DNA from: Bacillus sp. ISL-34
GTDB lineage: Bacteria > Bacillota > Bacilli > Bacillales > DSM-1321
NCBI RefSeq assembly: GCF_018613325.1
Contig: NZ_JAGGQJ010000021.1
Location: 1 to 64,000 of the forward strand
Reading direction: 5' to 3'
DNA: 64,000 nucleotides
Every line of letters starts with the position of its first letter. Positions within the stretch are counted from its first letter, which is position 1. This document shows, in pieces, positions 1 to 8,479 of this stretch. Position numbers and translations under genes: made by a program. The notes beneath the pieces are model-generated. The model was not told the DNA's origin and did not search any database. It was given only the letters and a program-made list of their open reading frames with translations.

Positions 1-226
1 GTAGGCAAAAGAGGTTCTATCTAAATTTTATAACAGAGTTGATTGGAGCGAAAGGTGCGAGACTCCTGCGGGAAAAGCGCGTCTAGGGGAGACCCCGCAG
101 GCGCAAGCCGAGGAGGCTCCCGGACCGCCCGCGGAAAGCGAGTGCCTGGAGTGGAAATCAACGTTCAAATTGTAAAAGCCGTAAAAAGACTGTAGACAAA
201 CTCGATGAAAATCGAGTTTGTCTACA
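1..226 (+). repeat. MITE-like GC-rich intergenic repeat, copy A
   Basis: The element begins at the window edge with GTAGGCAAAA and ends with TTTGTCTACA at 217-226, the inverse of its left end. The GC-rich core (about 38-164) opens with GTTGATT and closes with AATCAAC, so it is palindromic overall. It ends in a 20-bp perfect hairpin (187-206 / 211-230). The same architecture recurs at 49230-49461. From memory this core is a common intergenic repeat in Peribacillus and related Bacillaceae; no transposase is linked to it. It may fold as RNA and help stop transcription. Confidence 0.75.
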
Positions 227-233
227 GTCTGCT

Positions 234-261
234 GGATAGTCTCTTAGACTATCCATTTTTT
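234..261 (+). terminator. Intrinsic terminator of a gene outside the window
   Basis: An 8-bp stem, GGATAGTC (234-241) and GACTATCC (247-254), is followed by a T-run (256-261). It lies between repeat copy A and the beta-amylase gene, so it probably ends a gene to the left of the window. Confidence 0.6.
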
Positions 262-405
262 CTTTGACCTGACGGAATAATTGATAATTATTTCCAAAAC
301 AAATATAATTTCTAGTAAAGGAATGCCTTTATTAAACGAAGGGAATGTAAACGACTTCAATGAAGAACAAATGAATAAAGTTATAGGGGAAAGGTTGGCG
401 TTTTT

Positions 406-2025
406 ATGAACAAATTATCTGTTGGCGTTTTTACTTTTATGCTGTATTTTGTTCCATTATCAAGTACTTCACCTGGTTCAGCAGAAGTAAAACCAGATTA
501 CAAGCTTTATGTGATGGCCCCATTGGGTGAAATAACAGATTGGAAGGCTTTTGAAGCAGAGCTGACACAGTTGAAGAAAAATGGAGTATATGCCATAACG
601 ACAGATATTTGGTGGGGATTAGTCGAAAGTAAAAAAGATAATCAGTTTGATTGGTCCTATTATAAAAAATATTCGGAAACCGTAAAAGCTTCCGGTTTAA
701 AATGGGTGCCCATATTGTCTACACATCAATGCGGCGGTAATGTGGGGGATGATTGTAACTACTCCATCCCGAGTTGGCTCTGGAATAAAGACACTCTAGA
801 AAACATGGCATTCAAGAGTGAAAGTGGTTTCTGGAATAAGGAGGTACTTGCTCCATGGTGGGAAGGTACAGCCGATCAATACAACGAATTGTATCAATCC
901 TTTGCAGAGAACTTTGCTGATAAGGAGGATTTAATAGCTAAAATATATTTAAGTGCAGGACCAGCTGGGGAACTAAGATATCCCTCCTATCAAAATGCTG
1001 ATGGCTGGGACTATCCTGAAAGGGGACAGCTACAAGTTTATACTGAAGGAGCGAAACGGGACTTCAGGCTTACCATGAGGGAAAAATATTCATCGATAAA
1101 AAAATTAAATGCTGCCTGGGGCAAAACGTATAAAAACTGGAATGAGATTCAGCCGCCAGGAGACGGGAATGAATTTTTCACAAGGGGCGGAGCAATCGAT
1201 ACACAATTTGGATATGACTTTATGCAATGGTACCAAGGAGCACTCGAAAAGCATCTTGCAAAAATCTCGAAATTTGCCCATAAACATTTTGATGAAGTCT
1301 TTGGCGTGCCAATTGGAGCTAAAATCTCGGGAGTACATTGGAAAATGAATGATCCAGTACTGCCGCATTCAGCAGAGTATAGTGCAGGGTACTATAATTA
1401 CTCCCAATTATTGAATCAGTTTAAGAAATCGAATATGGCCCTCACGTTCACCTGTTTGGAAATGGGGGATCAAGACGCACAAACTGCACCATCCTATAGC
1501 GCTCCTAAAACGTTGGTGACCCATATTGCCTCATTGGCTAATGAAAAAGGAATTTCATTAAACGGGGAAAACGCACTCCCGCTGATCAATAATGAAGGGG
1601 GCTTTGACAATATAGCAGAAATGGTTTTTAACCATGATTTTGAGGGATTTACCTTGCTAAGGATGTCCTATTTATTCGACGATGAAGGAAAACCAACAAA
1701 TGAGTTCAGGATGATGGCTGATAAATTGGAAGGCATGTCCATTCCAGTTACATTCACAGTTGAAAATGTACCTGCCACACATGGAGTTTACTTAATTGGG
1801 GATAGAGGCGAAATCGGCAGGTGGAATCCTGAAGATTACGAATATAAACTCACTCAAAGCACAGATGGCAGCTGGAGTGGAACATTCCGTTTAGCCGCAG
1901 ATCGATTTTATGAATTCAAGTTCGTACTGAAAGATGAAAATGGAAATATCACTTGGCAAGATGGGGAAAATAATAGTTATAAAACTCCTTTGAATGGGGA
2001 AGGAAACTATAAAACTTCATGGTAG
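406..2025 (+). CDS. Secreted beta-amylase with starch-binding domain
   Basis: This is a 539-residue glycoside hydrolase family 14 enzyme, which releases maltose from the non-reducing ends of starch outside the cell. Residues 1-26 form a signal peptide ending in GSA. The GH14 barrel spans about 30-440. The general acid is Glu189 in AGPAGELRYPSYQ, and the conserved catalytic base is Glu388 in LNGENALP. Residues about 445-539 are a CBM20 starch-binding module with the usual Trp/Tyr pattern. The length matches Bacillus cereus-type beta-amylase. A GGGGAAAGG element lies about 11 bases before the ATG. The gene stands alone between a repeat element and decayed repeat DNA, so it is likely monocistronic. 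Confidence 0.95.
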   Translation: MNKLSVGVFTFMLYFVPLSSTSPGSAEVKPDYKLYVMAPLGEITDWKAFEAELTQLKKNGVYAITTDIWWGLVESKKDNQFDWSYYKKYSETVKASGLKWVPILSTHQCGGNVGDDCNYSIPSWLWNKDTLENMAFKSESGFWNKEVLAPWWEGTADQYNELYQSFAENFADKEDLIAKIYLSAGPAGELRYPSYQNADGWDYPERGQLQVYTEGAKRDFRLTMREKYSSIKKLNAAWGKTYKNWNEIQPPGDGNEFFTRGGAIDTQFGYDFMQWYQGALEKHLAKISKFAHKHFDEVFGVPIGAKISGVHWKMNDPVLPHSAEYSAGYYNYSQLLNQFKKSNMALTFTCLEMGDQDAQTAPSYSAPKTLVTHIASLANEKGISLNGENALPLINNEGGFDNIAEMVFNHDFEGFTLLRMSYLFDDEGKPTNEFRMMADKLEGMSIPVTFTVENVPATHGVYLIGDRGEIGRWNPEDYEYKLTQSTDGSWSGTFRLAADRFYEFKFVLKDENGNITWQDGENNSYKTPLNGEGNYKTSW

Positions 2026-2045
2026 ATGGATATATAGGGCTATTT

Positions 2046-2290
2046 GGACACGCTTTTCCCGCATGAGACTCAACACTTGTTCCAATCAGCTTTGTATTAA
2101 AATTTAGATAGAAACCCTGAGTAGATTTAATAAATTTGCGACACTCCTGCCGAATAACTGGCTAGCCGAGACCCCACAGACGCTTGCTTTGATGAGGCTT
2201 GGCAGACAATCGGCGGAAAGGGAGCGTTTCTCTGAAATCACCCGGAATGTTTTTTTGAGGGTTTTGCCTGAAGGCAACGTTCGAATTTTA
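2046..2290. repeat. Two decayed copies of the GC-rich repeat, head to head
   Basis: Bases 2046-2115 read on the minus strand match the left part of copy A (the TTCTATCTAAATTTTA stretch, then GATTGGAA, then GCGGGAAAAGCG). Bases about 2130-2290 match the middle and right parts on the plus strand (GACACTCCTGC, GAGACCCCACAG, GCGGAAAG, GAAATCA), with many substitutions. The two lie back to back and fill most of the gap between beta-amylase and osmC. Nothing else is recognisable up to 2514. Confidence 0.6.
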
Positions 2291-2514
2291 TAATATGACT
2301 AACTAAGTAGGCCTTGTGGGAAGAATATAAGGTATGGAAAGGTCATCACAAGTTAGGTTCATATTACAAATTCCAGAAGCCAAGTATTCTATTTACGTTC
2401 TGACTGCAATATCGGGGGAATATTATTTTAAGACTTAAATGATCTGTACTTACATTAAATAAACATGTGGACTATTTCTAGGACAAAACAACAGATAGGG
2501 AGGAAATGAAATAA

Positions 2515-2940
2515 ATGAAGACAATGATTACATGGACAGGGGAAATGGCCTTTTCTGGCACAACTCCGTCGGGACACGAAATAAAGATGGATGCTGCAGA
2601 AGAAGTAGGAGGAAAAAATAGTGGAGCAAGACCCACGGAGTTACTTTTGCATTCTCTTGCCGGGTGTACAGGAATTGATATTGTAATGATTTTAAAAAAA
2701 ATGCGATTTGAAACAAAGGCCTTTCAAATTGAAATAGAAGGGGCACGATCAGAAAATCATCCTAAGCGATTTACCGATTTTCATATCCACTATTTATTGG
2801 AGGGTGATCTGCCTGAAGATAAAGTGGTCCGTGCGATTCAATTATCCAAAAATACGTATTGTTCAGTATATCATTCATTAAATGCCGCTATTAAAATCAG
2901 CTATTCGATAAATGGTGTTAAAGGAAAACAAGAATTATGA
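2515..2940 (+). CDS. OsmC/Ohr family peroxiredoxin-like protein
   Basis: A 141-residue OsmC-fold protein of the YhfA-like branch, a family that reduces organic or other hydroperoxides in the cytosol. The two redox cysteines are present: Cys51 in LAGCTGIDI and Cys116 in TYCSVYHSL. The motif ARPTELLLHSLAGC is typical of the family and the length is normal. A GGGAGG site lies 11 bases before the ATG. The gene is monocistronic and has its own terminator at 2985-3022. The substrate cannot be told from sequence. Confidence 0.9.
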   Translation: MKTMITWTGEMAFSGTTPSGHEIKMDAAEEVGGKNSGARPTELLLHSLAGCTGIDIVMILKKMRFETKAFQIEIEGARSENHPKRFTDFHIHYLLEGDLPEDKVVRAIQLSKNTYCSVYHSLNAAIKISYSINGVKGKQEL

Positions 2941-2984
2941 TGTAATGGCTTTAACTGATAGTTGTTTATACTTTTTCATATAAG

Positions 2985-3022
2985 AAAACAGCCTTCATCT
3001 CATAAGAAATGGAGGCTGTTTT
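2985..3022 (+). terminator. Terminator after the OsmC gene
   Basis: AAAACAGCCT (2985-2994) pairs with AGGCTGTTTT (3013-3022). The arms supply the A- and T-runs, so it could also work on the other strand. The rest of the gap to 3294 holds no feature I can name. Confidence 0.7.
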
Positions 3023-3294
3023 CGACTGAAATGAATATCCTTTTTCATGGATAATCATCTTAACCAAAACGTGCAAACCTCAGAAAATGATCCCTCTACA
3101 TGTTAAACCTAGGAGTATTCTTGAGAAAAAATCAATCTCCAAAATTGATTTTCCAGGTAACGAACTCCATTTTTCGGAAGGAAAGGATTTATTTAGTCAG
3201 CAAGTAATCAAAATGTAATCGTTTGTCATTGGAATACCCTTGATGTTAGGCTTTTATCCATATAAACTTTATATACTATTGAGGAGTGGTTAAG

Positions 3295-3615
3295 ATGAAA
3301 GAGATAACAATTGACAAATTAATATTTAAAGATCATTTATCGATGATTGAACAATATTCATTGAAAGATTTCATGTTTAAGTGGCTCGGCAGCCCCGAAG
3401 AAGGTTTAGATGATCTTCTTCCGCTTAAATACACAGATCAAGTCTTTGCAAAAATGGAAACGACATTGGAGACAAAAATAAAGATCCACGGAGAAGAAAC
3501 ATTCAGGTATGTCACCATTACGGAAGATAATCAAATTGTAATAGGAGGCTTAGACTCTAATCAAGAGTTAAAGTTTAGAATTGTTTCCCTGGAGGAGCGT
3601 TTGAAAAGCTACTAA
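3295..3615 (+). CDS. Small protein of unknown function (106 aa)
   Basis: I do not recognise this protein. It is 106 residues, acidic to neutral, mixed alpha/beta in appearance, with no signal peptide, membrane segment or cysteine cluster. I chose the ATG at 3295 because GAGGAG lies 8 bases upstream. A GTG at 3286 overlaps that ribosome site and is less likely. The gene has a strong terminator immediately downstream (3653-3692) and no operon partner. The clear ribosome site and terminator make it a genuine gene, probably lineage-specific. Confidence 0.7.
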   Translation: MKEITIDKLIFKDHLSMIEQYSLKDFMFKWLGSPEEGLDDLLPLKYTDQVFAKMETTLETKIKIHGEETFRYVTITEDNQIVIGGLDSNQELKFRIVSLEERLKSY

Positions 3616-3652
3616 AACTTTAGACTAAGCCTTTTCAGACAGATAAATAATT

Positions 3653-3692
3653 AAGGCCGTTCCTTTTTATTTAAGGAATGGCCTTTTTATTT
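3653..3692 (+). terminator. Strong intrinsic terminator
   Basis: AAGGCCGTTCCTT (3653-3665) pairs with AAGGAATGGCCTT (3673-3685) apart from one mismatch. A T-rich tail follows. It ends the 106-residue gene. Confidence 0.8.
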
Positions 3693-3866
3693 TTTCATCA
3701 CGTTAAGAGCAGCTTCAAAACCATGTACTGCAACGAAAGTTATGATAGTTGACTTCTTTATATGCGCAATATTTTGGATTAATTTAACAAAATATAAACG
3801 ATTAATGGTTTGTCTTAGTGTATTATAAAGTAATGAAGTCGATTAAATTACTAGGGGGGAATTGAG

Positions 3867-4328
3867 ATGAGCGAGACGTTGGCAAGTTCGATAAAAACGC
3901 TTTTGAAAGAAACGTTTGAAGGACCGGGAAATGATGGGAGCTATTATACTGAATCAAGACAGAACACAGGGATTTTTGGGACACTTGATGGTTTAACCGC
4001 AGAAGATGCTTCACGTTCCATAAACGGATCAACAATAGCTGCTCACTCAGACCACATTCGGTATTATTTATGGGTGATCCGAACAATGATAAGTGGTGCA
4101 GACTTTGAAAAAGATTGGGACGCAAGCTGGACCATTGCTTCTGTTGATGAGGTGAAATGGGGGGAAATCAGGGAGGGATTACATAATGAATATGTAACTC
4201 TTTTCGAAGAAATCGATACAATCGATTTAGGAAAATGGCTGACAAATGTAAATGCGACCATTGCCCACTCGGCTTATCATCTTGGAGCGTTACGGCAAAT
4301 GATAAAAAGCCTGAAATTTCAAAAATAG
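3867..4328 (+). CDS. DinB-family protein
   Basis: A 153-residue four-helix DinB/YfiT-like protein. The metal-site histidines are visible: His60/His63 in IAAHSDHIRYY, and His134/His138 in IAHSAYHLGALRQM. In Bacillus several members of this superfamily act as thiol (bacillithiol) S-transferases; the substrate here is unknown. AGGGGGG lies just upstream of the ATG. Its last ~35 codons and the sequence just after the stop recur in damaged form at 12930-13050, so this segment was once duplicated. The gene is followed directly by decayed repeat DNA, without a clear terminator. Confidence 0.88.
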   Translation: MSETLASSIKTLLKETFEGPGNDGSYYTESRQNTGIFGTLDGLTAEDASRSINGSTIAAHSDHIRYYLWVIRTMISGADFEKDWDASWTIASVDEVKWGEIREGLHNEYVTLFEEIDTIDLGKWLTNVNATIAHSAYHLGALRQMIKSLKFQK

Positions 4329-4342
4329 TTTAACATATTGAG

Positions 4343-4615
4343 GATTTTCCGCGGGCGGCCCGCTCGCGGCCCTCTTTGCGCCTTAAAGTCCCCCTTGGAC
4401 ACGCTTTTCCCGCAGGAGACTCGAACACCCTCCAATCAACTGAAATGTTATTTAAATAAAAAAATGCAGGTAAACTCGCTTTTCATTGAGTTTCTCGACC
4501 TAATGAAAATTACCTCATCCCAGACCTCTAGCTTGGCTGACAGTCGATGGAAGGGGAGCGGATTTCTGAAATCAACTGGATTGCTATTTTTAGGGTTTGT
4601 AAAATCTGATCGTTG
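4343..4615. repeat. Decayed copies of the GC-rich repeat
   Basis: About 4343-4440 is an inverted copy of the repeat: on the minus strand it reads GTTGATTGGAG, GAGTCTCCTGCGGGAAAAGCG and CCGCCCGCGG. Bases about 4500-4615 hold a decayed direct-orientation right half (GGAAGGGGAGCGGATTTC, GAAATCAACTGG). An open frame of 92 codons runs through this DNA, but it reads the repeat and is not a gene. Confidence 0.6.
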
Positions 4616-4758
4616 ATATCCATTTTGAAAGAAGTAATAGTGTAAAATTGCGCCTTGTTTAAGGGATGATGGGATGAGCTGTCGTTGATCGTGGCATGAT
4701 GGATATGTCTATCTATTAAATTGTGTTTTTACTTTAAAATGAAAAAAGGAGTGAAGAT

Positions 4759-4938
4759 ATGAAGAAAGAAAAAGTTGATTTTCTTGAATTAAATAAGCTG
4801 TTAAATCGGGTTGAAAAACAGCATGAAGAGCTTCGGAAAGCAAAAGGAGAAGAAGGTCCTTATAAAGATCTAACGAAGCAAGATCGAGTCACTGTCTATA
4901 CAAACGACAAACAAGCTATGAAGTTCTGGGAGGAATGA
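4759..4938 (+). CDS. Small hydrophilic protein of unknown function (59 aa)
   Basis: A 59-residue, strongly charged, probably helical protein starting MKKEKVDFLELNKLL and ending KQAMKFWEE. AAAGGAGTGAAGAT precedes the ATG at ideal spacing, which is the main evidence that it is real. It has no signal peptide or cysteines. I do not recognise the family. It lies alone between repeat remnants and a recombinase relic, so it may belong to an old mobile segment. Confidence 0.65.
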   Translation: MKKEKVDFLELNKLLNRVEKQHEELRKAKGEEGPYKDLTKQDRVTVYTNDKQAMKFWEE

Positions 4939-5151
4939 ATAAAGTGATAAGAGCATAAGGAAAAACTGACCCCAACTAGGTTGTGGTCCTAGGCAAAGCC
5001 TAGTGTTTTAATGGGTACATGAATTCTTTACAGGTGAGCTGACATGGGGTACCTTATTTTTCTCAGGTGGGCTGATGACTATTTTTCTTAAAGTAACGTT
5101 CTTGCTGCATTAAAATGAATAAAATCACTTGAGGAAAATAAAGAAAATGTA

Positions 5152-5283
5152 TTAGAGAAAAACGCTAAAATGTTTTAATACATTGTTCGTTTCTTCTTCC
5201 GTAATGCCGATATAACGCAGGGTAACGGTTGGATGAGAATGATGCGGAATCCGTTGCAACGTGGCTATGTCTTTCGTGACCTT
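5152..5283 (-). pseudogene. Relic of a tyrosine recombinase C-terminus (copy 1)
   Basis: Read on the minus strand, the frame gives KVTKDIATLQRIPHHSHPTV followed by TLRYIGITEEE and a stop. This is the end of a phage-integrase-type tyrosine recombinase: the HxxH-like helix, then the catalytic Tyr in TLRYIG. The rest of the gene is missing. A second, longer relic of the same protein lies at 7330-7511. The 4939-5151 stretch to its left shows nothing else I can identify. Confidence 0.7.
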
Positions 5284-5303
5284 AGCTCTTAGCATACTAA
5301 AAG

Positions 5304-5513
5304 CTAAGAGGTGACATTTTTCGTTTGAGGAACCTTATCAGGATATTCAAGTGAGATACCTCTTTTTAAGGCTGATTGTTCAATCAATCTAATTTCATGA
5401 TACATAGCATTAGATAAGATTCCTTTTTCAATGTTCTTATTTATTTCATAAAAGAATCCAGTTAGTAATTCTAACGGTAGTTTATCGTAAAGTGAACTTT
5501 TTTCTTTCTCCAT
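5304..5513 (-). CDS. Small protein of unknown function (69 aa)
   Basis: A 69-residue protein starting MEKEKSSLYDKLPLELL. I chose this ATG because an ideal GGAGGTGA lies 5 bases upstream; the longer frame starting at 5555 would begin ahead of that site. It appears helical, with an amphipathic stretch around ELLTGFFYEINKNIEKGI. It faintly resembles small Bacillus kinase-inhibitor-like proteins, but I would not assign it. It is immediately followed, in the same direction, by the recombinase relic. Confidence 0.65.
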   Translation of the reverse strand: MEKEKSSLYDKLPLELLTGFFYEINKNIEKGILSNAMYHEIRLIEQSALKRGISLEYPDKVPQTKNVTS

Positions 5514-5644
5514 AAAGTCACCTCCTATGCCAACTATACAAAAAAGAAACATCAATTGAAAGCGTTTACCTTTATTGCGTTTTTATTAATATAACCAGCT
5601 TACAGCAATGAAAAAAAGGATTTCTTGGGAATGATGCAGGATCG

Positions 5645-5815
5645 AAGCTAGAGTTCCTGAATTTAAAGGTCAGATTCAAGCACGAGAAAAAGGTCTCGAC
5701 TTATTAGACACTATTATGGAGGACATTAAAGAGGCAGGAAGGAACAGGCAGTGGATGAACAACGTCAAAATCTTCAGCTACAGAAACCAAAAAGAAGAAA
5801 AAATGGAAAGATGAT
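5645..5815 (+). pseudogene. Unidentified gene remnant with a frameshift
   Basis: A coding-like segment reads FKGQIQAREKGLDLLDTIME and then DIKEAG in one frame. It appears to continue in another frame as EQAVDEQRQNLQLQKPKRRK, implying a one-base shift near 5750. There is no start codon or ribosome site. The source gene is not recognised. The 5816-6035 stretch holds only a hairpin (5913-5941). Confidence 0.4.
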
Positions 5816-5912
5816 AGGAATGAAAAATAACCCTTGTACCAGCCTTAAAGAGCATATAATCGCGTTCCGAACAATGGAGCTTCAGCACCCATTTCATATC
5901 TTCCCAATAAAA

Positions 5913-5941
5913 TTTAGACCTTCTTAATCAGAAGGTCTAAA
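5913..5941. terminator. Hairpin, possible terminator
   Basis: TTTAGACCTTCT (5913-5924) pairs perfectly with AGAAGGTCTAAA (5930-5941). The T-rich side is better on the minus strand. It lies about 95 bases upstream of the BASS-family transporter gene. Confidence 0.45.
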
Positions 5942-6035
5942 TCTCAAACATAAATCAAAAATTATCTTACTATTGTTTATATTCAGTTTTAAGTATATAA
6001 TTTAGAAAATTAAATGAATTTTAAAAGAGGTAAAA

Positions 6036-6965
6036 ATGAAAACTTTGGAACGTTTTAGTCAGTTTGTTAGTAGTACATTTGCCATTTGGGTATTAATTTT
6101 TGCAACACTTGCTTTTTTGTCGCCAAATACATTTTCCTGGATTGGCGGATATATTACTATTTTATTGGGAATTGTCATGTTCGGGATGGGTTTAACCATT
6201 ACGGTAGATGATTTTAAAGAAGTATTAACGAGACCAAAAGATGTGGCGGTTGGAGTCATTGGTCAGTTTGTTATTATGCCTACTCTTGCCTATCTTTTGG
6301 CTAAAGGATTTAATTTACCACCGGAGGTTGCAATAGGAGTTATATTAGTTGGATGTTGTCCGGGCGGAACTTCGTCGAATGTCATGACCTTTTTATCTAA
6401 GGGGGATGTGGCCCTATCTGTAACTGTTACGTCTATCACAACCATACTGGCTCCATTTGTTACACCTGCACTTATTTTATTATTCGCCAGCGAATGGGTT
6501 GATATCGCGCCAAGCTCTTTATTTATTTCGATTGTACAAGTAGTCCTCATTCCGATTATCTTGGGAATTATCGTTCAAAAATTATTTAAAAAACAAGCAA
6601 AAGCCAGTGTGAAAGTGTTACCGTTGGTTTCAGTAATTGCAATCGTAGCGATTGTATCAGCCGTTGTGGCTGGAAGCCAAGAAAAAATCGCTGAAACAGG
6701 ATTACTGATTTTTGCGGTTGTTATTTTGCACAACACACTTGGTTATATTATTGGGTACCTATTTGCCAAACTATTTAAAATGGATTTACCAAAGAGAAAG
6801 GCCATCGCAATCGAGGTCGGTATGCAAAATTCGGGATTAGGGGTTGCTCTGGCAGCTGCTCATTTTTCACCTTTAGCAGCCGTACCAAGTGCCATCTTCA
6901 GTGTATGGCATAATATTTCAGGCCCCATTTTGGCAACCATCTTTAGACGTATGAAAGATAAATAA
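6036..6965 (+). CDS. Bile acid:sodium symporter (BASS) family transporter
   Basis: A 309-residue membrane protein with about ten hydrophobic segments. The family signature GCCPGGTSSNVMTFLSKGD (around residues 107-125) carries the crossover region that binds sodium and substrate in ASBT/PanS-type proteins. It resembles Bacillus YocS. Family members move bile acids, ketopantoate, pyruvate or other organic anions with sodium; the substrate here is unknown. AGAGGT precedes the ATG. It is monocistronic with a strong terminator at 7011-7057. Confidence 0.9.
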   Translation: MKTLERFSQFVSSTFAIWVLIFATLAFLSPNTFSWIGGYITILLGIVMFGMGLTITVDDFKEVLTRPKDVAVGVIGQFVIMPTLAYLLAKGFNLPPEVAIGVILVGCCPGGTSSNVMTFLSKGDVALSVTVTSITTILAPFVTPALILLFASEWVDIAPSSLFISIVQVVLIPIILGIIVQKLFKKQAKASVKVLPLVSVIAIVAIVSAVVAGSQEKIAETGLLIFAVVILHNTLGYIIGYLFAKLFKMDLPKRKAIAIEVGMQNSGLGVALAAAHFSPLAAVPSAIFSVWHNISGPILATIFRRMKDK

Positions 6966-7010
6966 GGAACAAGCATTGAAAATTAACTAAAGCTATATAA
7001 ACCAAATATA

Positions 7011-7057
7011 AAATGAAGAAAATGCAATCATAACTCCCGCATTTTCTTCATTTTTTT
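7011..7057 (+). terminator. Terminator after the BASS transporter
   Basis: AAATGAAGAAAATGC (7011-7025) pairs with GCATTTTCTTCATTT (7039-7053), followed by more Ts. Confidence 0.85.
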
Positions 7058-7204
7058 AAGTGGAAAATACTTTGTGCAAGATCATGTAGCCTCAGATAAA
7101 TAAATTTACAACGTTAAGGAAATTTCATTTTCCCTTTACCAAAAAAAGTGAGTAATTGGAAACAATACAGCCTATGACCTAAAACCTCGTGTATCTCGGC
7201 ACCT

Positions 7205-7249
7205 CCAAAAAACCCCCAAGTACTGTAAATTCTTCAGTATCCGGGGGTT
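7205..7249 (-). terminator. Terminator downstream of the recombinase relic
   Basis: AACCCCC (7211-7217) pairs with GGGGGTT (7243-7249). An inner ACTG/CAGT pairing extends the stem, and a run of Ts follows on the minus strand (A-run at 7207-7212). It sits where the 3' end of the relic recombinase gene would have been, so it is probably that gene's terminator. Confidence 0.6.
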
Positions 7250-7329
7250 ACTTAGTTTTTATAGGGATTTATCCTGTTTTCGGTTAATCTACAACATTTA
7301 ACTTCTCGAAGGATTATTGTGTGTAAAAA

Positions 7330-7511
7330 CGCTAAAATGTTTTCAATACGTTGTTCGTTTCTTTTTACGTAAGCCGAATATAACGCAGGGTAACGGATGG
7401 ATGAGAATGATGCAGGATCCGTTGCAGCATGGCGATATCCTTTGTGACCTTGTAAAACCAATAGCCAAACGTTTTTCGCAAAGTATGGTTGCCGACATGT
7501 TCCACGCCAGC
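7330..7511 (-). pseudogene. Relic of a tyrosine recombinase C-terminus (copy 2)
   Basis: The minus strand encodes GVEHVGNHTLRKTFGYWFYK, then KVTKDIAMLQRI, LHHSHPSVTLRYIRLT. This holds the HxLR catalytic box (HTLRKTFG) and the HxxH...Tyr end of an integrase-type tyrosine recombinase. Frame is lost before the original stop, and the gene is cut off on its 5' side near 7511, where Gln-rich coding sequence on the other strand begins. It is clearly related to the relic at 5152-5283, the two sharing KVTKDIA.LQRI..HSHP.VTLRYI. Confidence 0.75.
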
Positions 7512-7518
7512 GAACCAG

Positions 7519-7605
7519 GCACAACAGCAATTTAACCAATTGGGAAATCAGCAAGGGCAACAACAATTTGGTCCCAAAATGGGACAGCAAAACCAACTAC
7601 AATAA
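7519..7605 (+). pseudogene. Gln-rich 3' gene fragment
   Basis: In frame to a TAA at 7603, the sequence reads AQQQFNQLGNQQGQQQFG followed by PKMGQQNQLQ. This low-complexity Gln/Asn-rich tail resembles the C-termini of small Bacillus spore proteins. No start codon or ribosome site belongs to it; upstream the sequence turns into the antisense recombinase relic. It looks like a gene end left after a recombination. The gene of origin is not identified. Confidence 0.4.
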
Positions 7606-8086
7606 TGTAAATTAGCTATTAATCCGAACATGTAAGTAATTAGTATCTCCTTATTCAATTTAAACAATAAATTCCATCTGTTTTTTATAATTTTTGGATT
7701 CGGCTAAATTGGAACCTTATTTGTATTGTTAAAATATATATATTTTGAGTGTTAGTTCAAAAACCTTAATTATTGTCTATTTTTATTTTTATGTGTAACT
7801 ATTTTTGTTCGAGAATAGTTACCTTTTTTGTGTCCTTATTTAAACGTAATGTTCGACTTGCGAAATAAATATGGGATATAAGTGAAAAATACAGTTACTA
7901 TATTGACCAAATTTAAGGATTCCATGACCCTTGTCAGTCTTTAATAAGCTCTACAGGGCTATTTGTCGTACTTATTCTGCCCACCAACTGGTTTTACTTC
8001 TTCCTATAAGATTTCTATCAATGTATAATTTAGGAATTACATAATCTAAAACTGCATTTGATTTTTCGTCTAACGTATATTTAGTC
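7606..8086. other. AT-rich intergenic region with a possible gene relic
   Basis: Mostly AT-rich DNA without genes. On the minus strand, about 7972-8115 is open and reads NNWSAVFLTKYTLDEKSNAV, then LDYVIPKLYIDRN, then a stop after SWWAE. There is no start codon, and its first codons overlap the hairpin at 8087-8138. I regard it as a possible relic of an unknown gene. Confidence 0.3.
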
Positions 8087-8138
8087 AAAAAAACTGCACT
8101 CCAATTGTTAGATGGTGTCTAACAATTGGGGGGCAGTT
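8087..8138 (-). terminator. Terminator after the Cys/His/Lys-repeat peptide gene
   Basis: A long stem (AACTGC, CTCCAATTGTTAGA and their complements around TGGTG) is followed on the minus strand by seven Ts. It starts 6 bases beyond the stop codon of the 54-residue gene, which supports that gene being expressed. Confidence 0.75.
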
Positions 8139-8143
8139 CAATA

Positions 8144-8308
8144 TCAAAACATTCCATTTAACATACTACCAATTACTCCAAAAGGAATTTCATCGCAGCA
8201 TTTCTTCTTGCAACAATCATGGTGATGGTCTTTATCGCGGCGTTTTTTCTTCTTACCACAATCATGGTGGTGGTCGTTATCGCAGCGTTTTTTCTTCTTA
8301 CAAGACAT
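8144..8308 (-). CDS. 54-aa Cys/His/Lys-rich repeat peptide, possible spore-surface protein
   Basis: Too short for usual gene calling, but convincing. It starts MSCKKKKRCDNDHHHDC, then GKKKKRRDKDHHHDC, then CKKKCCD: an imperfect tandem repeat of basic, acidic and His-triplet blocks framed by cysteines. It ends in a hydrophobic tail, EIPFGVIGSMLNGMF. It has seven cysteines and six histidines in the first 39 residues. AAGTAGTGA gives a weak ribosome site, and a strong terminator follows within 6 bases. Composition and the nearby Cys/His-rich SPOCS-like gene suggest a spore-coat or exosporium cross-linking or metal-binding peptide; this is inference. I know no named family for it. Confidence 0.65.
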   Translation of the reverse strand: MSCKKKKRCDNDHHHDCGKKKKRRDKDHHHDCCKKKCCDEIPFGVIGSMLNGMF

Positions 8309-8479
8309 AGAAATATCACTACTTTCTATTATTTATTTGCTATCAATATATGCAAAGCAGATAAAAAAGGAAGTACTCTTGTCCATATTGATAAAAAATT
8401 TTGTATAGCGATCAATAACTATCGCGTAGAGGAAATGCATAAAATCCTGCATGTTTTTATCTGTTTTAGGCTGGTACGT

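Noticed and set aside
4338..4616. 92-codon plus-strand frame after the DinB gene
   Set aside because: It reads straight through decayed GC-rich repeat DNA and has no ribosome site.
7252..7596. 114-codon minus-strand frame
   Set aside because: It overlaps the recombinase relic in the wrong frame; the homologous frame is a neighbouring one.
8087..8138. Palindrome considered as an insertion-sequence end
   Set aside because: It resembles IS150-type ends in its CAATTGTTAGA stretch, but no transposase sequence is linked and its T-run placement fits a terminator for the 54-residue gene.
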